Shown one piece after another: positions 1-13,585 of a DNA stretch of 64,000 nt. The notes beneath the pieces were generated by a model. That model was not told the DNA's origin. It was given only the letters and a program-made list of their open reading frames with translations, and made no database searches. The position numbers were made by a program, and so were the translations under genes. This DNA comes from Siderastrea siderea. Taxonomy: Eukaryota; Cnidaria; Anthozoa; Scleractinia; Rhizangiidae. The stretch covers positions 8,324,883 to 8,388,882 of the forward strand of contig OZ034979.1 of NCBI GenBank assembly GCA_964030785.1, written 5' to 3'. Within the stretch, counting starts at the first letter, position 1. Every line of letters starts with the position of its first letter.

Positions 1-3000
1 TGATTGAAAGGTGTCATGTATTTTTCACCGGCCTCAGGTGCATATTTCACTGCCGTTTATTTTATTATGCAGGTTAAGGCTTTTTTAAACCTGTAATTGA
101 GACAAGCGATGCCAAAAGAAAGTTTTATTTTCTTAAGGATTGCGACCTTGATTTTAAACCAGCTTTCAATACTACACTGCTGAATGTTTGAATCAAACAA
201 AGCTTGCGCTTATCTGCGACAATCAATTTTCTCTTTTATTCTTAAACCGATTTACTTGCTTCACGAAAAAATGAGAAATCAAGAAAATTTCTGTAAACAA
301 GCCAAAGACACAACCGAGATTTAACTAAAAAGCTTTGACGGACTTTCTAAGCCGGGAGCTTGAAGGGGTCGTTGAATTGTGCCGATAAGATACCTTGGGC
401 CAATATATTCTTCACTGGACAATAAGATACTCAAATACAATGATTACACATCAGCCACGACTCTTGGGAAACGGCCACTCAACAATAGCGATCCATTATA
501 CTTCAGTAGAAGAAGAAGGCCGACACACTATGCTTACCAAACCATATCCCAACAAACTACAATTTCGAAGAGTTTCAAGCAACAAAAATTGTTGAATAAA
601 CTGCCAAAGTGCTAAAAAATGTTCAATCATTTCGCTCCCACAGCTATAGAAGATTAAAAAGTTTCATCAGTGCGGAGCTAAGCCGCGTGTTGCATTCAAA
701 TAGGCCACGGGGGTTCACAGGAATAAAACAAAACCAATGATGTAATACACATTGCTTATCATAAACCCGAGGATTATAAAGCATTGGCGACAGTCCGGAG
801 CCAAAGCGGCAGGGAACCATTTATAATTCACATTGTTGCTATTTAGCAAAACTCATAAATGTCGCCCCAGAAGAGAGAAAAAATATCCGCAGCGACAAAC
901 TTTATTGCAAAACTGTCGGAGGACAATTACTTATTTCACCCACAGCATACCACTAATTTGGTGCTAGTCAGAAGGGGAACACTTGCCAAAATTTTACTTT
1001 TCAAGAGCTCGCAAAAGTCACAATGCTCAGTTTTGTTTTCCCTTCTTGAAATTTGGTTACAGCTTGATGGGATTTTGGCCTTGTCAACAAAGTTTAGAAA
1101 GCGAGCTGTCAGTGAAAAGAGCTTTTCAACAATACTAATGTCTCGCAACGTCGGCTTCTTCAAAGGCCCAACTTTGTATTCAAAGATCTTTCTTTATAAT
1201 ATATTTCCCACTAATTGAATATTTATTCTTCTTACGCAGAAAATTGTCATTTCGTAAAAAGCATCCTGACAAAACAATAGAACATTCTACCGACTTCTTC
1301 GATTTCTCTTCTCCGTTTTAGCGAAAAAAAATAAAAAAAAACACAGAAGAGAAAACACAAAACCTAGCCACCGCTTTCTCAGAAAAATATTCCCTCACAG
1401 TAAACAAGACCTACGGTGTTTGCATCTCAACTGTGAAGGTAGAAATTCAATTTTCGCTGTCGTTCGTTATCGGGTTTTTGTTGGCGTTAATTCTGTTTGC
1501 TTTGTTTGCTTAGTACATGTCTAAAACCAACGAGAACACAAAAGCGAATAGGGTTAAGTTACAAGAAGAACTCCACAATCTGGCAAGCGACAAACGAGTG
1601 ATAATTTTTAGCTTTCGGGCCTTCTGTTCAGTTGATGGATCGTTTTCTGAAAAGGGTTGGCTAATAACCAAAGACCCAATAACCGACGAGGATATTGAAC
1701 TATTTTGCTATTTTAGCCGGAGGGGAAATATCTATTAACGGAATATTCACACTAAAAGATCTTAAAAAGTTTGCATTTCGGACTAAATGGCGCGAACCAG
1801 TTGTATGAAGGGAAAAGAACTGTTAGTTCGTTTGGAGAATCGCAAATCCTGTTAGCCGAAGACAGGATTGTAATTTGCTCTTATGTCATCTTCCCGTTAT
1901 CTCTTGTGTCCTTTCCACTTTCCGTCGTTGCAGTTTTAATTTTCATCACTGTGATTTTTGAAACCTTTTAAGCTGTCTTTCTTGCTGAAAGTTCCGAATA
2001 AACGTCTCCGGCAAATCAGAGACCAGTCAATACTCTTACTTCAAATTTCAAAATGTGAAATTCGGAGATAACGAAACTTTTAATTCTCAAATAACCCCCT
2101 CTTTTGCCTGTCTTACTAAGTTAAAAGAAAAATCACAAACTTGACTACGAACACAGATTATCGCGATCTTAAAAAAATTGCTTTTTATGTTTAACCCGTT
2201 CTCGCTGAGGTGTTTAAAATTGGGCCCACATGTTGTTTCATCCTTTATGTCTGCGTTTATTTTTTGCTTAAAATAAACAAACCCGAGGCAAATTGCATAA
2301 AAACTTGAGCAAGCCTCGGTAAGATTATAATTCCTTATGTATACTTCCTTGTGTTAAATCTATCAAATTTACGTCCGAAGAAAAAAACTAACTGTCAATC
2401 GGTCGGCACCGGGTCTAGGGTCGATAGGCATTAGCAAAAAGACTACCCTTTACAATCTGCCAATCTGTGCCAAGTAATTAAACCGAGGATGATATTAAAA
2501 AGCAAGCCAACCCACTCTGTGGAATTTGCAATAGAGGCGGCTGCTTTTGAACTTTGCTTATAAGCGCGATAAGGGTAACTCAACTAGCACTTGGGCACGT
2601 GCCTTGATTGGCAATGATAAAAGTGACCCTTGAGATGGCGCTACTATGTCTCGAATACACACAGAATACGCTGTTTGGCTTGAAAACTAACCTATTTCCG
2701 AGCAATTACGGCCTTAACGAGTTTTCCGTTTTTGAAAGGGCCAGGTTTTTTGGGCCGGGTTCCGCCTCATAAAGACCGCGAGTCGCTATGTCTATGGCTT
2801 AAGGCTAGCCTTAGCCGTCGCATGATCTGTCATAAATAACTCGCTTTCCCTCCCATACTTTTCACCAAGGAGGCACTTGAAAAGTTACTCATTTGAAACG
2901 AAAAACTCCTTCTTCTTGACCGAGGTCAAGGTTAGAAACGAAATCAAGATGACTTGGCGAAATCCAAACTGGTAAAATCGCTAAGTGTCCGAAACAAACA

Positions 3001-4394
3001 GCCACCTGGCTTAGCTGAATAGCTCTATTTTCAATTTTGGATGAAAAACAATTCAAGCGCGATCTACAAGCTCGTTACATTTATTATTTCCGTTTGTATT
3101 TTAGATAAAGCTGCGATTAAGCGCATAAGTCATAATTATTACGACCTAAAAATTTATCTAAAACCTGTAAAATAAGGAAAGGAAATTTATTTAAAACTGG
3201 TATTCATGGTTCCCGCAAAGCATGAATCCGGCGATATCGCCTCCGGTCCAAAATAAAATATTGTTACTTCTAAAACTTGAATCTTGCACTGCACAAAAAT
3301 ACAAACTTTCTAAACCGAAACGAGGAACGCGCGACTTCATATACAATCTCAAATCTTGCCGATGGCAATTAAATCAGAACTTCATAAAGCCTTAAAATTC
3401 TGTCAGGCAATTCTCGACTCTCTTTTTGAGAACTAGTTTACATGATCCAGAGAAATCAACTATATTGTGATTATTTTTAGTATAATTTTTGGAGAAGAAA
3501 CAAGCAGTGACAGAGAATGCGAGCCAAATCTTAACTACAAAAATGCGGATTGCCTTAGGTTCACAACTCGGTATCTCTTTTTCAATTAAAGTTTAGCAGT
3601 GTATATACTTTAAAAAGCGCGATGAAAAGAGGAAATAGCAGCGATTATGAGACGATTAAACTTGTTGATAATTTCCTGTGACAAACATCGCGAATTATCT
3701 TCTTGCTGATAAACCAGACAGACCGCATACTGCTAAAACTATCCTTCAGGGCATAAGCTGAAATAATGAGAAATCTAAGGCTTGGGAATTTACAGGACAT
3801 CGACAAGACATCGAAGCAATAATAAGAAGCTGTAAGATATCAAGCTAGGCTTGCTCAAGAGGCGTGCAATAAATCCCGTATTTAAATTAAATACATTTTT
3901 GACCTGTTATACATGTAGTACAATTGCACTATTGTTTTAAGGTCTTGTAGTCATTGTTCTTCTTTTTAAAGGAGGGCAAGCTTTTATGTTTAAATCCTTT
4001 CACTGTAAAAAATGTCCAAGATCAGAATTAAAACAACAAGAAAAGAAAAACGAAGAAAAGTAATCCTGCTTGACAAAATATTAAAAACAAACAGCACCAC
4101 AGGAGAGTACAATAGTTCTTGACATTCACACACTCAAACACTGTAGAACCATACTCCATGAGAAAGAGCTTTATCCAGAGATGCACAAAGTTTTAAAATC
4201 CTATGTATTTTAGATTTGTTTATATTCTTCATAGCAAGGGAATCGTGTTGAGTAGCTAACACGAAGAATGACCACGTTTTCTTGCCACAATTTGGCAGGA
4301 TTGAAAACCGTTATAAAATTATCATATCGCCTAAAACGTGGTTGACAAGAAAACTTTAAATAGAAAAGCATTATTTTGAGCAATTTCAACCATT
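1..4394. other. No gene recognised
   Basis: AT-rich sequence with only short chance frames. A 73-codon ATG frame at 1517-1738 reads like protein and its next frame continues without a stop for about 30 codons, but nothing identifies it. No repeats of the families above are seen. Confidence 0.5.
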
Positions 4395-4885
4395 AATTTG
4401 AAAAACTTGCACGATGCAGCACACAACAGAAAGTACTGTTCATTAGCTTTCATTTCAATGGTTAAACCTAAGGATTTTAAAAACAGACTCAGACTTGGAA
4501 GTTCAAATGAACCACCTTGTACAGCACAATAATCAGCACTACAAGAAAGTACTGCTCAGTAGCTTTCATTTGAGTGGTCACACTTTGGGATTTCATTCAC
4601 AGACTCAAAAGTTCGAATCACCTTGTACAGCATAATAAACAGCACCACAGGAAAGTACTGCTCAATAGCTTTCATTTGAATGGTCACACTTTAGGATTTC
4701 ATCCACAGACTCAAAAGTTAGAACCACCTTGCACAGCATAATACACAGTTGAACGATCACATTTTCGGGTTTCCTCCACAGACTCAGCATAATAAACAGC
4801 ACCACGGGAAAATACTGCTCAGTATGAATGAATGTACCAAAACGTGTGATTTCATCCAAAGGCTCAAAAGTTAGAAACACATTTA
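4395..4885 (+). repeat. 106-bp tandem repeat array (family R106)
   Basis: About four copies of a unit containing CCACCTTGTACAGCATAATA, then AGCACCACAGGAAAGTACTG and GATTTCATCCACAGACTCAA. The spacing between GTTAGAACC-type landmarks is 106 bases. The outer copies are decayed. Confidence 0.85.
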
Positions 4886-7337
4886 TCGGTACCGTGAATT
4901 TTCTTTTCGAAATGCACAGCCTCCTTCCAAAGCTTTGGTTATTAACAATTTTAATGGGTATTACATGTTATTATTTGTCACATCAACCCAAACTTTTAAA
5001 CAAAACAAGCAGAGAGCAGGTAGTAATACCAATAGAACGCTGTCAATAGAACCACCGTGCCAAGAAAAAGTGACCGTAACAACCAGGTAGTTGATTTCAA
5101 CTGTACGGTATTCTATTGAAAGACGCATTATTTATGTCAAATATCTGAACATTAACTGTTATCAGTTAAAGGAACGGACAAACTAAAATGGAGTGTTTCT
5201 TTAGCATCACTAAAAGCAGTGTTAAGTGTCGTTATCTGTCGTTCCACCAGTACGATAAAATCAAACAAAGTCTAACCTTTACATAAAAACGGAAGAGCTG
5301 GCCGATCCTTCGTACTTTTAAGTATTAAGTAATATATTTACATAAGAACGGCACCGCACTCATTACTTAGAGGCCAGAGCGTCAGTTTTCCTTTGGATAC
5401 ATTTTGTTAAAATTTCACCGTCCTGCAGTTCTACGAGATTTTTTGAAGGAAAACTACACTCTGATTGGTGAATTCTATCAGGTCTTACATTTCTTTTCAT
5501 CGAGTAATCGAGTATGTATGGAAAAGAACACCGATCTAACAAACCCCCGTTATAACGAATACATTTTGCCAGTCCCTTCGCACTTTGTTATGTCGGATTC
5601 ATTTTTCAATCCACCAATTTAATATGACAGCTAACATGAAACCTTGGAAACTTCACAAGCGACAACAGAGGGAACCAAAATTTATGTTGGAGCACCGCAA
5701 TTGTGCAGATCATTCTTTGTGATTCTTTGTTTTGTCATTCACACACCATAGATGAAAAACTTAACGATGACACTTCTTCTGTTGGTCAGTGCTCAAAAGC
5801 CATTCAAAATCCACTGTGCAAATTCCTTAAACGTAACAAAGTATAAGTTTGATCTCATTTGAAGATCGTAGCAACAAGACTACTCCACATCTTACAATAC
5901 CTCGTTCATAACTCATAACTATGAATTAACTAAAAAAAATCAAGTTTTTGGTGAGATTAGCTCACACAGTACCAAACTAACGATCAACTTAAACTGCAAA
6001 CAAGAAACAAGACAATTTTTTTTAAAGGTATTATGAGAACTTTACCTGACGTAGACGAAAAAGTGAGCACCAATTATGATTAACCAATTTATATTTTTTT
6101 CTCTTTAGGAACTGCTTCATCCACGAGTGCAGCATGGAAATAAAAAGCACAATGACTTCGACACACGACCGTGCATAAAGTGAAAAGAAAACGCGGAAAA
6201 ACCTGTTTCTTGCTGACATGAAGATCTTTACCAATGAGTATGGCCGCAAGATATCTACGTAAGATGAATTTCGAACAATTTAACATCAACTTTGTTGCAA
6301 GGGTTAACGTTCCTTTGAAATCTTGCTGCAATAAAACTTACTGTTAAACAGTTGTTCTTCATTTTTTATCTGCCCACTGGGCAATGAGAGCATAGTTGGT
6401 TTTTGTTTTATTTCTTCTTTTCAGCGAGTAATGGTTCGAGTAAGGCCTAACGACAAAGAATCGGCGAAAAGGCCCATTTGATAAGACGTTCAGTTTTTTC
6501 TGTGTACTTACAATCTAAAACTCTACCAAATAAGTATGCATACATAAAACGTGCCCTTCCAGAAGACTCTTACCTCAAAACCGATAACAAAGGTGAAAAG
6601 ATAGATACGTCAATATAGTCTCAACTTGCGCTCGATTCAAAACTAGCACTATTACTATACAAGCACAAAAACCATGATAAGATGTCTATAACAGTTCAGT
6701 TTGGACTTTTCTTCCATGTTACTCAGTTGAGCGCAATAAAACTACAACTTTTTCTGCTTCCTCAAGATCTTAATTTCCATCTGTCGCCGGAAAACAGCAT
6801 GCTAACGGCTGGAAACCAACCTAAATGCAGACAATGTGAACAGCACGCTGGCAATATTAGGAAGAGAACAGCTAATGTCTGCGAAGCCATGGTTGGGGTG
6901 ATTCTAACTTTTGAGAAAGTGAATAAGATACAAGGGTGTCGTTCTTGTGCTCGTCTTCATTTTTCAGTTATTTTCATTAGAAATGTTTTTCAATTTTGCG
7001 GCTAAAATTTGTTCATCACTCCACTGAGTAATAGGCAGACCCTAGCGCCTAATGTTTGAGAATCTTTCTGCCTCTCTATTCCCAGACGCCCTTTTGCTTT
7101 GACGTACCACAGCAGCTGCGATTTTCTGCAGCGCCGCCCCGGAGCGCCGCAGCAGGCAAACCGCACAGCCAAACCGTACCACGCCAAACAATAAACCAAA
7201 ACATTTTGCTTTCAAATCAGCAGTAAGCTTTGATAAGTCCCTTGTAGGCAAAAGCGATAAAAAGCATATGGTGGACTTTTGAACTTTCCGGCAGACTTTT
7301 GCTCTGTGGTAGGCCGATGACTCGCAGAAGGTGGTGC
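4886..7337. other. No gene recognised
   Basis: AT-rich. A faint R106-like scrap (GATTCTAACTTTTGAGAAAGT) lies near 6900-6925. Nothing else can be supported. Confidence 0.5.
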
Positions 7338-8356
7338 TTAAGGTGATTCCATTCAATTGCATTGCGCATCCTTTCTGCGCATCATTTTTTGTGCGATCGG
7401 TAGGTTTCTAGAAAACTGAGCTATTGTTAACAAACAAAAATGCGTGCTTTGTCTGTGACAAAGCACGCAAGGAAGTGACGAGAGCACTCAAGAAGTGTAG
7501 GGTGAACACGAGTCGCAGGCGAGTGCTTCTCCCTACTTCTTGAGTGCTCTCGTCACTTCCTTGCGTGCTTTATCACAGAACAAAGCGCGGTTTTGGCTTT
7601 TTTATTTGTTTTATAATATAGCTTTGCTCACATTTGTAAAGAAATTGGCTTTAATTTGCAAGAAAACAAGTTTTATTCATAGCATGCAAGCGTGCGCAAT
7701 AAAGGTTTTCAGCTTGCCAGCGCGCGCAGAATGGCGTCACGGGTTACTCCGTGCATCTGTACTCTGATAAAGCACGCTGTTTCAACCAATCAGAGCGCGC
7801 ATTATATCGGAACTTTATTATAAAGAAAAATAAATGATCGTTTACTCCTAAACGAGGTCGGTGACCCCATTTTTTAAATACACAAATCTAAATGGCATAC
7901 GGTTGAGTACCATATATCGCGATTTTAACTTGAGAAAAGTTAAAAATTCTCTTTTGAGATATTTATATTTCAATGCCGAAGAGAATACGTCTTTAGGTAC
8001 AGCAGGGTATGTACACACGCGGCAAATTCTTTAATTTATTTCATAATCTTAATTCCTGTTCAACTAAAATAGTACATAATGCAAGAAAAATGTCTATTTT
8101 ATTGAACTGCTCCAATATTTCAATGCAAGCAATGACATTTTAAAGAAATTAAGGTCTCATTTCTGATTACTAGGGTTTCTCGGGAAGACCTTGCGGGTCG
8201 TGTAGTTTCTATTAATGGCTATCCATGTTGTGCAAAAACGACCACGGTGACCCCTATTTTTATTGCATGTTTGAAATGTTCGAAACATAATTTCTAATTG
8301 GACTAAGTTTTTAGAACATTTTAGATATTCCTTCTATTTCGATGGAATCACCTTAA
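7338..8356. mobile_element. TTAA-flanked inverted-repeat element, copy 1
   Basis: Bounded by TTAAGGTGATTCCAT at 7338 and ATGGAATCACCTTAA ending at 8356. TTAA at both ends fits piggyBac- or Kolobok-type targeting. It shares internal sequence, in the opposite direction, with 54837-55498 (GGTGACCCCA versus TGGGGTCACC). A second inverted repeat (7460-7571) is nested in it. No transposase ORF is seen. Confidence 0.7.
7460..7571. repeat. Nested inverted repeat in TTAA element
   Basis: Arms of about 41 bp (7460-7502 and 7531-7571) around a 28-bp loop, with AAAGCACGCAAGGAAGTGAC at the start of the left arm. A smaller hairpin (TGCGTGCTTTG...CAAAGCACGCA) overlaps the left end. The nested copy is absent from the relative at 54.8 kb. 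Confidence 0.75.
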
Positions 8357-8489
8357 CGGAGCAGTAATGATTTGGGTTTCCACAATTGTCATATCAATAC
8401 ACTAGCTTGAATTAACAGATTGGTGATTTTCACTCCACCACTGAGTCAAACCTAGAGACCAACGTTGTCAGGTTTTTCTGCGGATGACT

Positions 8490-8830
8490 CATACGAAAGT
8501 GTAACCATTTCAATGAAAGCTATGAGCAGTACTTTCCTGTGGTGATGTTTATTGCGCTGTACAAGGGGTTCTAACTTTTGAGTCTGTGAATGAAATCCTA
8601 AAGTGTGACCATTCAAATGAAAGCTACTGAGCAGTAGCTGCTGCTGTTTGTTATGATGTACAAAGTGATTCTATCTTGTGAGTTTGTGAATGAAAAATGA
8701 AATCCTATAGAGCACTATCGTAATGTGGTATGCTTTATAGGGTAGTTTATCATTTGAGTCTGAGGATGAAATCCTAAGTCTAAAGTGTGACCAGTCAAAC
8801 GAAAGCTATTGAGTACGTTCTTATTCTCTC
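8490..8830 (-). repeat. R106 array, inverted, about three copies
   Basis: Reverse-complement units (GGATGAAATCCTAAAGTGTG-like and TTTATTRTGCTGTACAAGG-like landmarks), more diverged than other arrays and with one unit partly lost. Confidence 0.75.
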
Positions 8831-9611
8831 CTTATAAGACAATGGACTGCTTAGATCTCAAGATCATTTCACTGATTTTCAGCGTTTTTAAAAGCTTTGG
8901 CCTCGTCATCTGAATCGACTGATATGTGCACCACGCTAAGCAAAAACCAAGGATTCTTTTTCTTGTAGGTGGTGCCATTCGGGGAAAGGGTGGGCGAGTT
9001 TCCTCTCTTACAATACAATGATCTTACGGCTGCAAATAACTTTTTTCTTCACAGGACAGATGTCCTATTAAAGTCATCGTTTTGGACGGACAAACCAAAA
9101 ACGTGGTCAGACATCATATTATGTTCAAGTCAATTTGTTTAATTTCCATCAGAGCGACATTTGACTGCAACAACGTCACTACAGTGCACGACATTTTACA
9201 TCTGCGCCATGTTGTAACCGGGCTTCCTTTCTTGCGTTTGCCTTAGGAGTTTCAATCAAGGAATCTAAGCCTGTACGCTTTCTCGACACTCTCAATGTTG
9301 TAAGAATTAAATTCTCCGGAATAGTTCTTTTGAGTGTTTTCCATTTTTGGTCAAAACAAATTGTGAAAGTCTGATGTTTTTAGCTGAACAAGTTCGGGTC
9401 AGCATTAAAATTGCCTCGCGTTACCTTTTTGTACCGAAATACGCTGAGTGTGATCTTCTCTGTCTCTCATCATTTTTGATAAAGTTTTTTACTGAACCAG
9501 TTCAGGTCAGCAATAGACATGCCTCAGTTAACTTCAGTTAACTTCTTGAACCGAAATACAGAGTTCTTCCTAGTTTCCATCTTAACAGAGGTTTCCCAAC
9601 AGGTAGGGCAA

Positions 9612-9703
9612 TTCTAGCCTGCGTCGCAGACACTCTACACCGCCTGTATATCGACGGTTTCGAGTTTCGACAACGCGCGGGCCGGCTGCAACGCAGGCTA
9701 GGC
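9612..9703. mobile_element. Short TAGCCTGCG-type inverted-repeat element
   Basis: CTAGCCTGCGT at the left pairs with ACGCAGGCTAG at the right, about 92 bp in all, with CAATTCT repeated just outside both ends as a likely target duplication. It is a small relative of the palindrome at 63.1 kb. Confidence 0.55.
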
Positions 9704-9791
9704 AATTCTGGTGGGTATGAAATGCTGTCCCCACAGGCAGCCCAGGCGTAAACTCACGCACTGCGCCTGCGCTGGCATTGTTATCCCATGC

Positions 9792-11530
9792 GACACAGCG
9801 GCAAAATGAGTGCGCATGCTCGGCTTTTTTGCGGGCTTCCGGTCATTTTCTTGTTTCCGGTTATGATCAGAAAGCTGTTATAACAGAGAAGGCTCCAGTT
9901 TTGTGTAGTTCGTAACCAGAAAGAAAGAGTCAGCGAGGTGAGGTTGGTTTTGCTGAAAGGGTTTGAAACTTGTTGTACTTTGCATTAACGGTTTGGTGCT
10001 TGCAACAAAAGTTTAGTTCATGATTAGTTCGGAGCCGCGAGTGTTTGATTAAGCTTATTGTGTGGCTTGTGTTGGATGCAGCGCGTTGATAAAAATGCAT
10101 GAAGAGAGAGAAGACCGAGACTAAAACTCTATTGTGTCTCCATAGATTATTCCTTTAATGTATCAGAAGAGTTCACTCGGGCTGCTTAACTTCCAATGGA
10201 CCGCACTAAAATCAAATTCGGAAAAACAACAACAGTTGCTCGTCTTCCTAAAACCTGTTTACGATCACGAGTGCTGCGAAAACAGCCAGTTCCATCAAGA
10301 CCTTTCGCCGTTTTGGGATGATCTGGCAAATTCAAGTTGAGGTCACTTTAGCACCGATACATGGTAGATTGTGTTACGAGCGCTTGCCAAGAAAGAAAGA
10401 TTGTCACGCATCAGTTATAAACAGCTGCATGGATCACAATTTTTTTAATCGCCTTATTTTCGGCTTGTATGAAATAAACCTTCAGCATGCTTTAGCTCTT
10501 AGAATCATGAGCGATTATAGTTTCTTTCTTTTTGCAAGGAATTTATTTCCAAAATCATTTAAATTTAAATTTATAGATTCGTAGCCGGGGATAAACTCTT
10601 CCAGTGGTGCGGTGTGATGCCGGAACGCCGTGATCGAAGATTATATTTTGCACATTTATTTAATAATTTCAACTTCGCCAATTATATAAACCTTTTCTGT
10701 TCGGTGATTCTAGAGTAGTTCTCGCTTTTATTGCTTTATTAAAAAGCTTCTTAAAATAACAAACTTTCCTCTCTTTGCTCTCTGTCTGTAAAAAGTCGAT
10801 TGATTGCAAGTTTGAGTTGTGACTAAGGACACCTTGTTTAGCATGGAAACTGAGCCTAGGAAAAAATAAGACTTCCCAATAATTGCCTAAAGGTTTCAGA
10901 ATTTTATTCCTGCAGCTATCATGCCAATTCAAGTTAATTAGGCACCTTAGAACGACGTATAAGTCAGAATCAGTTTTAGACTTCGTGATGAATAAAGCAA
11001 GCAAGTGTCGTTTCCTCAGCGGTCCGCATGTTGTTTTCGCTTTATAGCCTGAATTTCAGGCGAGTTTTTCTGTGGATTTAATTTTGACTACCAGCTTTTT
11101 CAATCATCTTTTTCTTGCAAACTGGCTTATCCCGCGTTTTAGCCCTTAAACAACAGCTAAGTAATTTACCTTTAGAAAAAGCGAAAGCTAGCACTGCTAC
11201 GGCAAAAGTATAAAGTTATCTGACACAATTCATCTTTCACTTACGAGCCATTGACTTCGAGCGAAAAATTTACTATGGTGGCGAAGACAATTAGTTTGCT
11301 AAAAACGATATGTGGAAGAAGAGTCTCTCTAGGAAGTGTCTTCATGGTGAAAACCTTATCTGTTTCGCGACGGCCTTATCTCCGCGAAAAGAAAACATAT
11401 GACGGGAATTTTTGAATTGCCACCATTTTCTCCCGAATGGTTTCTCTTGAATCCAGTCTCTCTGCTTGCGCCCGCCCGCGAAAATGGCGGGAACGAGTTA
11501 GCGCACGCGCACTCATTTTGCCGCTGTGTC
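9792..11530 (+). mobile_element. Transposon copy E1
   Basis: 1739 bp. It contains a 60-codon ORF at 10158-10340 (MYQKSSLGLLNFQ...) conserved in all copies, and on the minus strand a longer ORF (10669-11004) that lost its first codons through a two-base deletion relative to E3. Confidence 0.8.
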
Positions 11531-11539
11531 ATCCCATGC

Positions 11540-13576
11540 GACACAGCGGCAAAATGAGTGCGCGTGCGCTAACTCGTTCCCGCCATTTTCGCGGGCGGGC
11601 GCAAGCAGAGAGACTGGATTCAATAGAAACCATTCGGGGAAAATGGAGGCAATTTAAAAATTCCCGTCATATGTTTTCATTTCACGGAGATAAGGCCGTC
11701 ACGAAACAGATAAGGTTTTCACCTTGAAGGCAGTTCCTAGAGAGACTCTTCTTCCACATATCTTTTTTAGCAAACTACTTGTCTTCGCCACCATAGTAAA
11801 TTTTTCGCTCGAAGTCAATGGCTCGTAAGTGAAACATGAATTGTGTCAGATAACCGTATACTTTTGTCGTAGCAGTGCTAGCTTTCGCCTTTTCTAAAGG
11901 TAAATTACTTAGCTGTTGTTTGAGGGCTAAAACTCGGGATAAGTCCGTTTGCAAGAAAAAGATGATTGAAAAAGCTGGTAGTCAAAATTAAATCCACAGA
12001 AAAACTCGCCTGAAATTCAGGCTATAAAGCCGCGGCTACACGAGCGATTTTTTGCTTGCGATGGTGATGCGATTTTTTTGAAATTGTCGCCTCGCTAGCG
12101 CGCGGCGAAAATCGCATGTGTAGCCACCCTCTGACGAAGTCCGTGATTTTGTCACAAAAAACTCAACTCATTGAATTTCTCGCGACTTTTTGCTGCGATT
12201 TTTTCATCTGTCGCATCACCTGTGAAAGGGTGGCTACACATTGCGATTTTCTCCGCGCGCTGGTGACGCGACAATTTTCCAAAAAATCGCATCACCATCG
12301 CAAGCAAAAAATCGCTCGTGTAGCCGCGGCTTAAGGCGAAAACAACATGCGGACCGCTGAGGAAACGACACTTTTGCTTGCTTTATTCATCGCGAAGTAT
12401 AAAATTGATTCTTACTTATACGTCTTTCTAAGGTGCTTGATTAACTTGGATTGGCATGATAGGTGCAGGAATAAAATTCTGAAGCTTTAGGCAAATATTG
12501 GGATTTCTTGTTTTTTCCTAGGTTCAGTTTCCATGCTAAACAAGGTGTCCTTAGTCACAACTCAAACTTGCAATCAATCGACTTTTTACAGACAGAGAGC
12601 AAAGAGAGGAAAGTTTGTCATTTTAAGAAGCTTTTTTTATAAAGCAATAAAAGGGACAACTACTCTAGAATCACCGAACAGAAAAGGTTTATATAATTGG
12701 CAAAGTTGAAATAATTAAATAAATGTGCAAAATATAATCTTCGATCACGGCCTTCTGGCATCACACCGCAGCACTGGAAGAGTTTATTCTGCAAATCTAT
12801 AAATTTAAATTTAAATGATTTTGAAAATAAATTCGTTGCAAAAGAAAGATGCTATAATCACTCGTGATTCTAAGAGCTAAAGCATGCCGAAGGTTTATTT
12901 CATAGAAGCCGAAAATAAGGCGATTAAAAAAATGTGATCCATGCAGCTGTCTATAACTGATGCGTGACAATCTTTCTTCCTTGGCAAGCGCTCGCAACAT
13001 CTACCTTGTATCGGTGTTAAAGTAACCTCAACTTGAATTTGCCAGATCATCCCAAAACAGCGCAAAGTCTTGATGGAATTGGCTGTTTTCGCAGCGCTCG
13101 TGATCGTAAACAAGTTTTAGGAAGACGAGCAACTGTTGTTGTTTTTCCAAATTTGATTTCAGTGCGGCCCACTGGAAGTTGAGCAGCCCGAGTGAACTCT
13201 TCTGATACATTAAAGGAATAATCTCTGGAGACACAATAGGGTTTTGGTCTCGGTGTTCTCTCTCTTCATGCATTTTTGTCAACGCGCTGCATCCAACACA
13301 AGCCACGCAATAAGCTTAATCAAACACTCGCGGCTCCGAACTAATCATGAACTAAACTTCTGTTGCGAGCACCAAACCCTTAATGCAAAGTACAACAAGG
13401 TTCAAACCCTTTCAACAAAACCAACCTCACCTCGCTGACTCTTGCTTTCTGGTTACGAACTTCACAAAACTGGAGCTTTCTCTGATATAATAACTTTCCG
13501 ATCATAACTGGAAACAAGAAAATGACCGGAAGCCCGCCAAAAAGCCGATCATGCGCACTCATTTTGCCGCTGTGTC
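11540..13576 (-). mobile_element. Transposon copy E2, inverted, with a nested MITE
   Basis: 2037 bp, inverted relative to E1 and E3. The conserved 60-codon ORF is present on the minus strand (MYQKSSLGLLNFQWAAL..., near 13028-13210). It is interrupted at 12030-12330 by another inverted-repeat element. Without that insertion it is about 1.74 kb. Confidence 0.8.
12030..12330. mobile_element. MITE with long terminal inverted repeats nested in E2
   Basis: It starts CCGCGGCTACACGAGCGATT and ends in the reverse complement; the arms stay similar for roughly 90 bases or more. Inner motifs GTGTAGCCACCCT and AGGGTGGCTACAC also pair. The insertion point is clear from comparison with E1 and E3, which read ATAAAGCGAAAAC without it. 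Confidence 0.8.
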
Positions 13577-13585
13577 ATCCCATGC

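Noticed and set aside
1517..1800. Plausible-looking 73-codon ATG frame followed by a further open stretch in the next frame
   Set aside because: No recognisable motif, no splice sites that clearly fit, and the frame change would need an unsupported correction. Listed only within the 1-4394 note.
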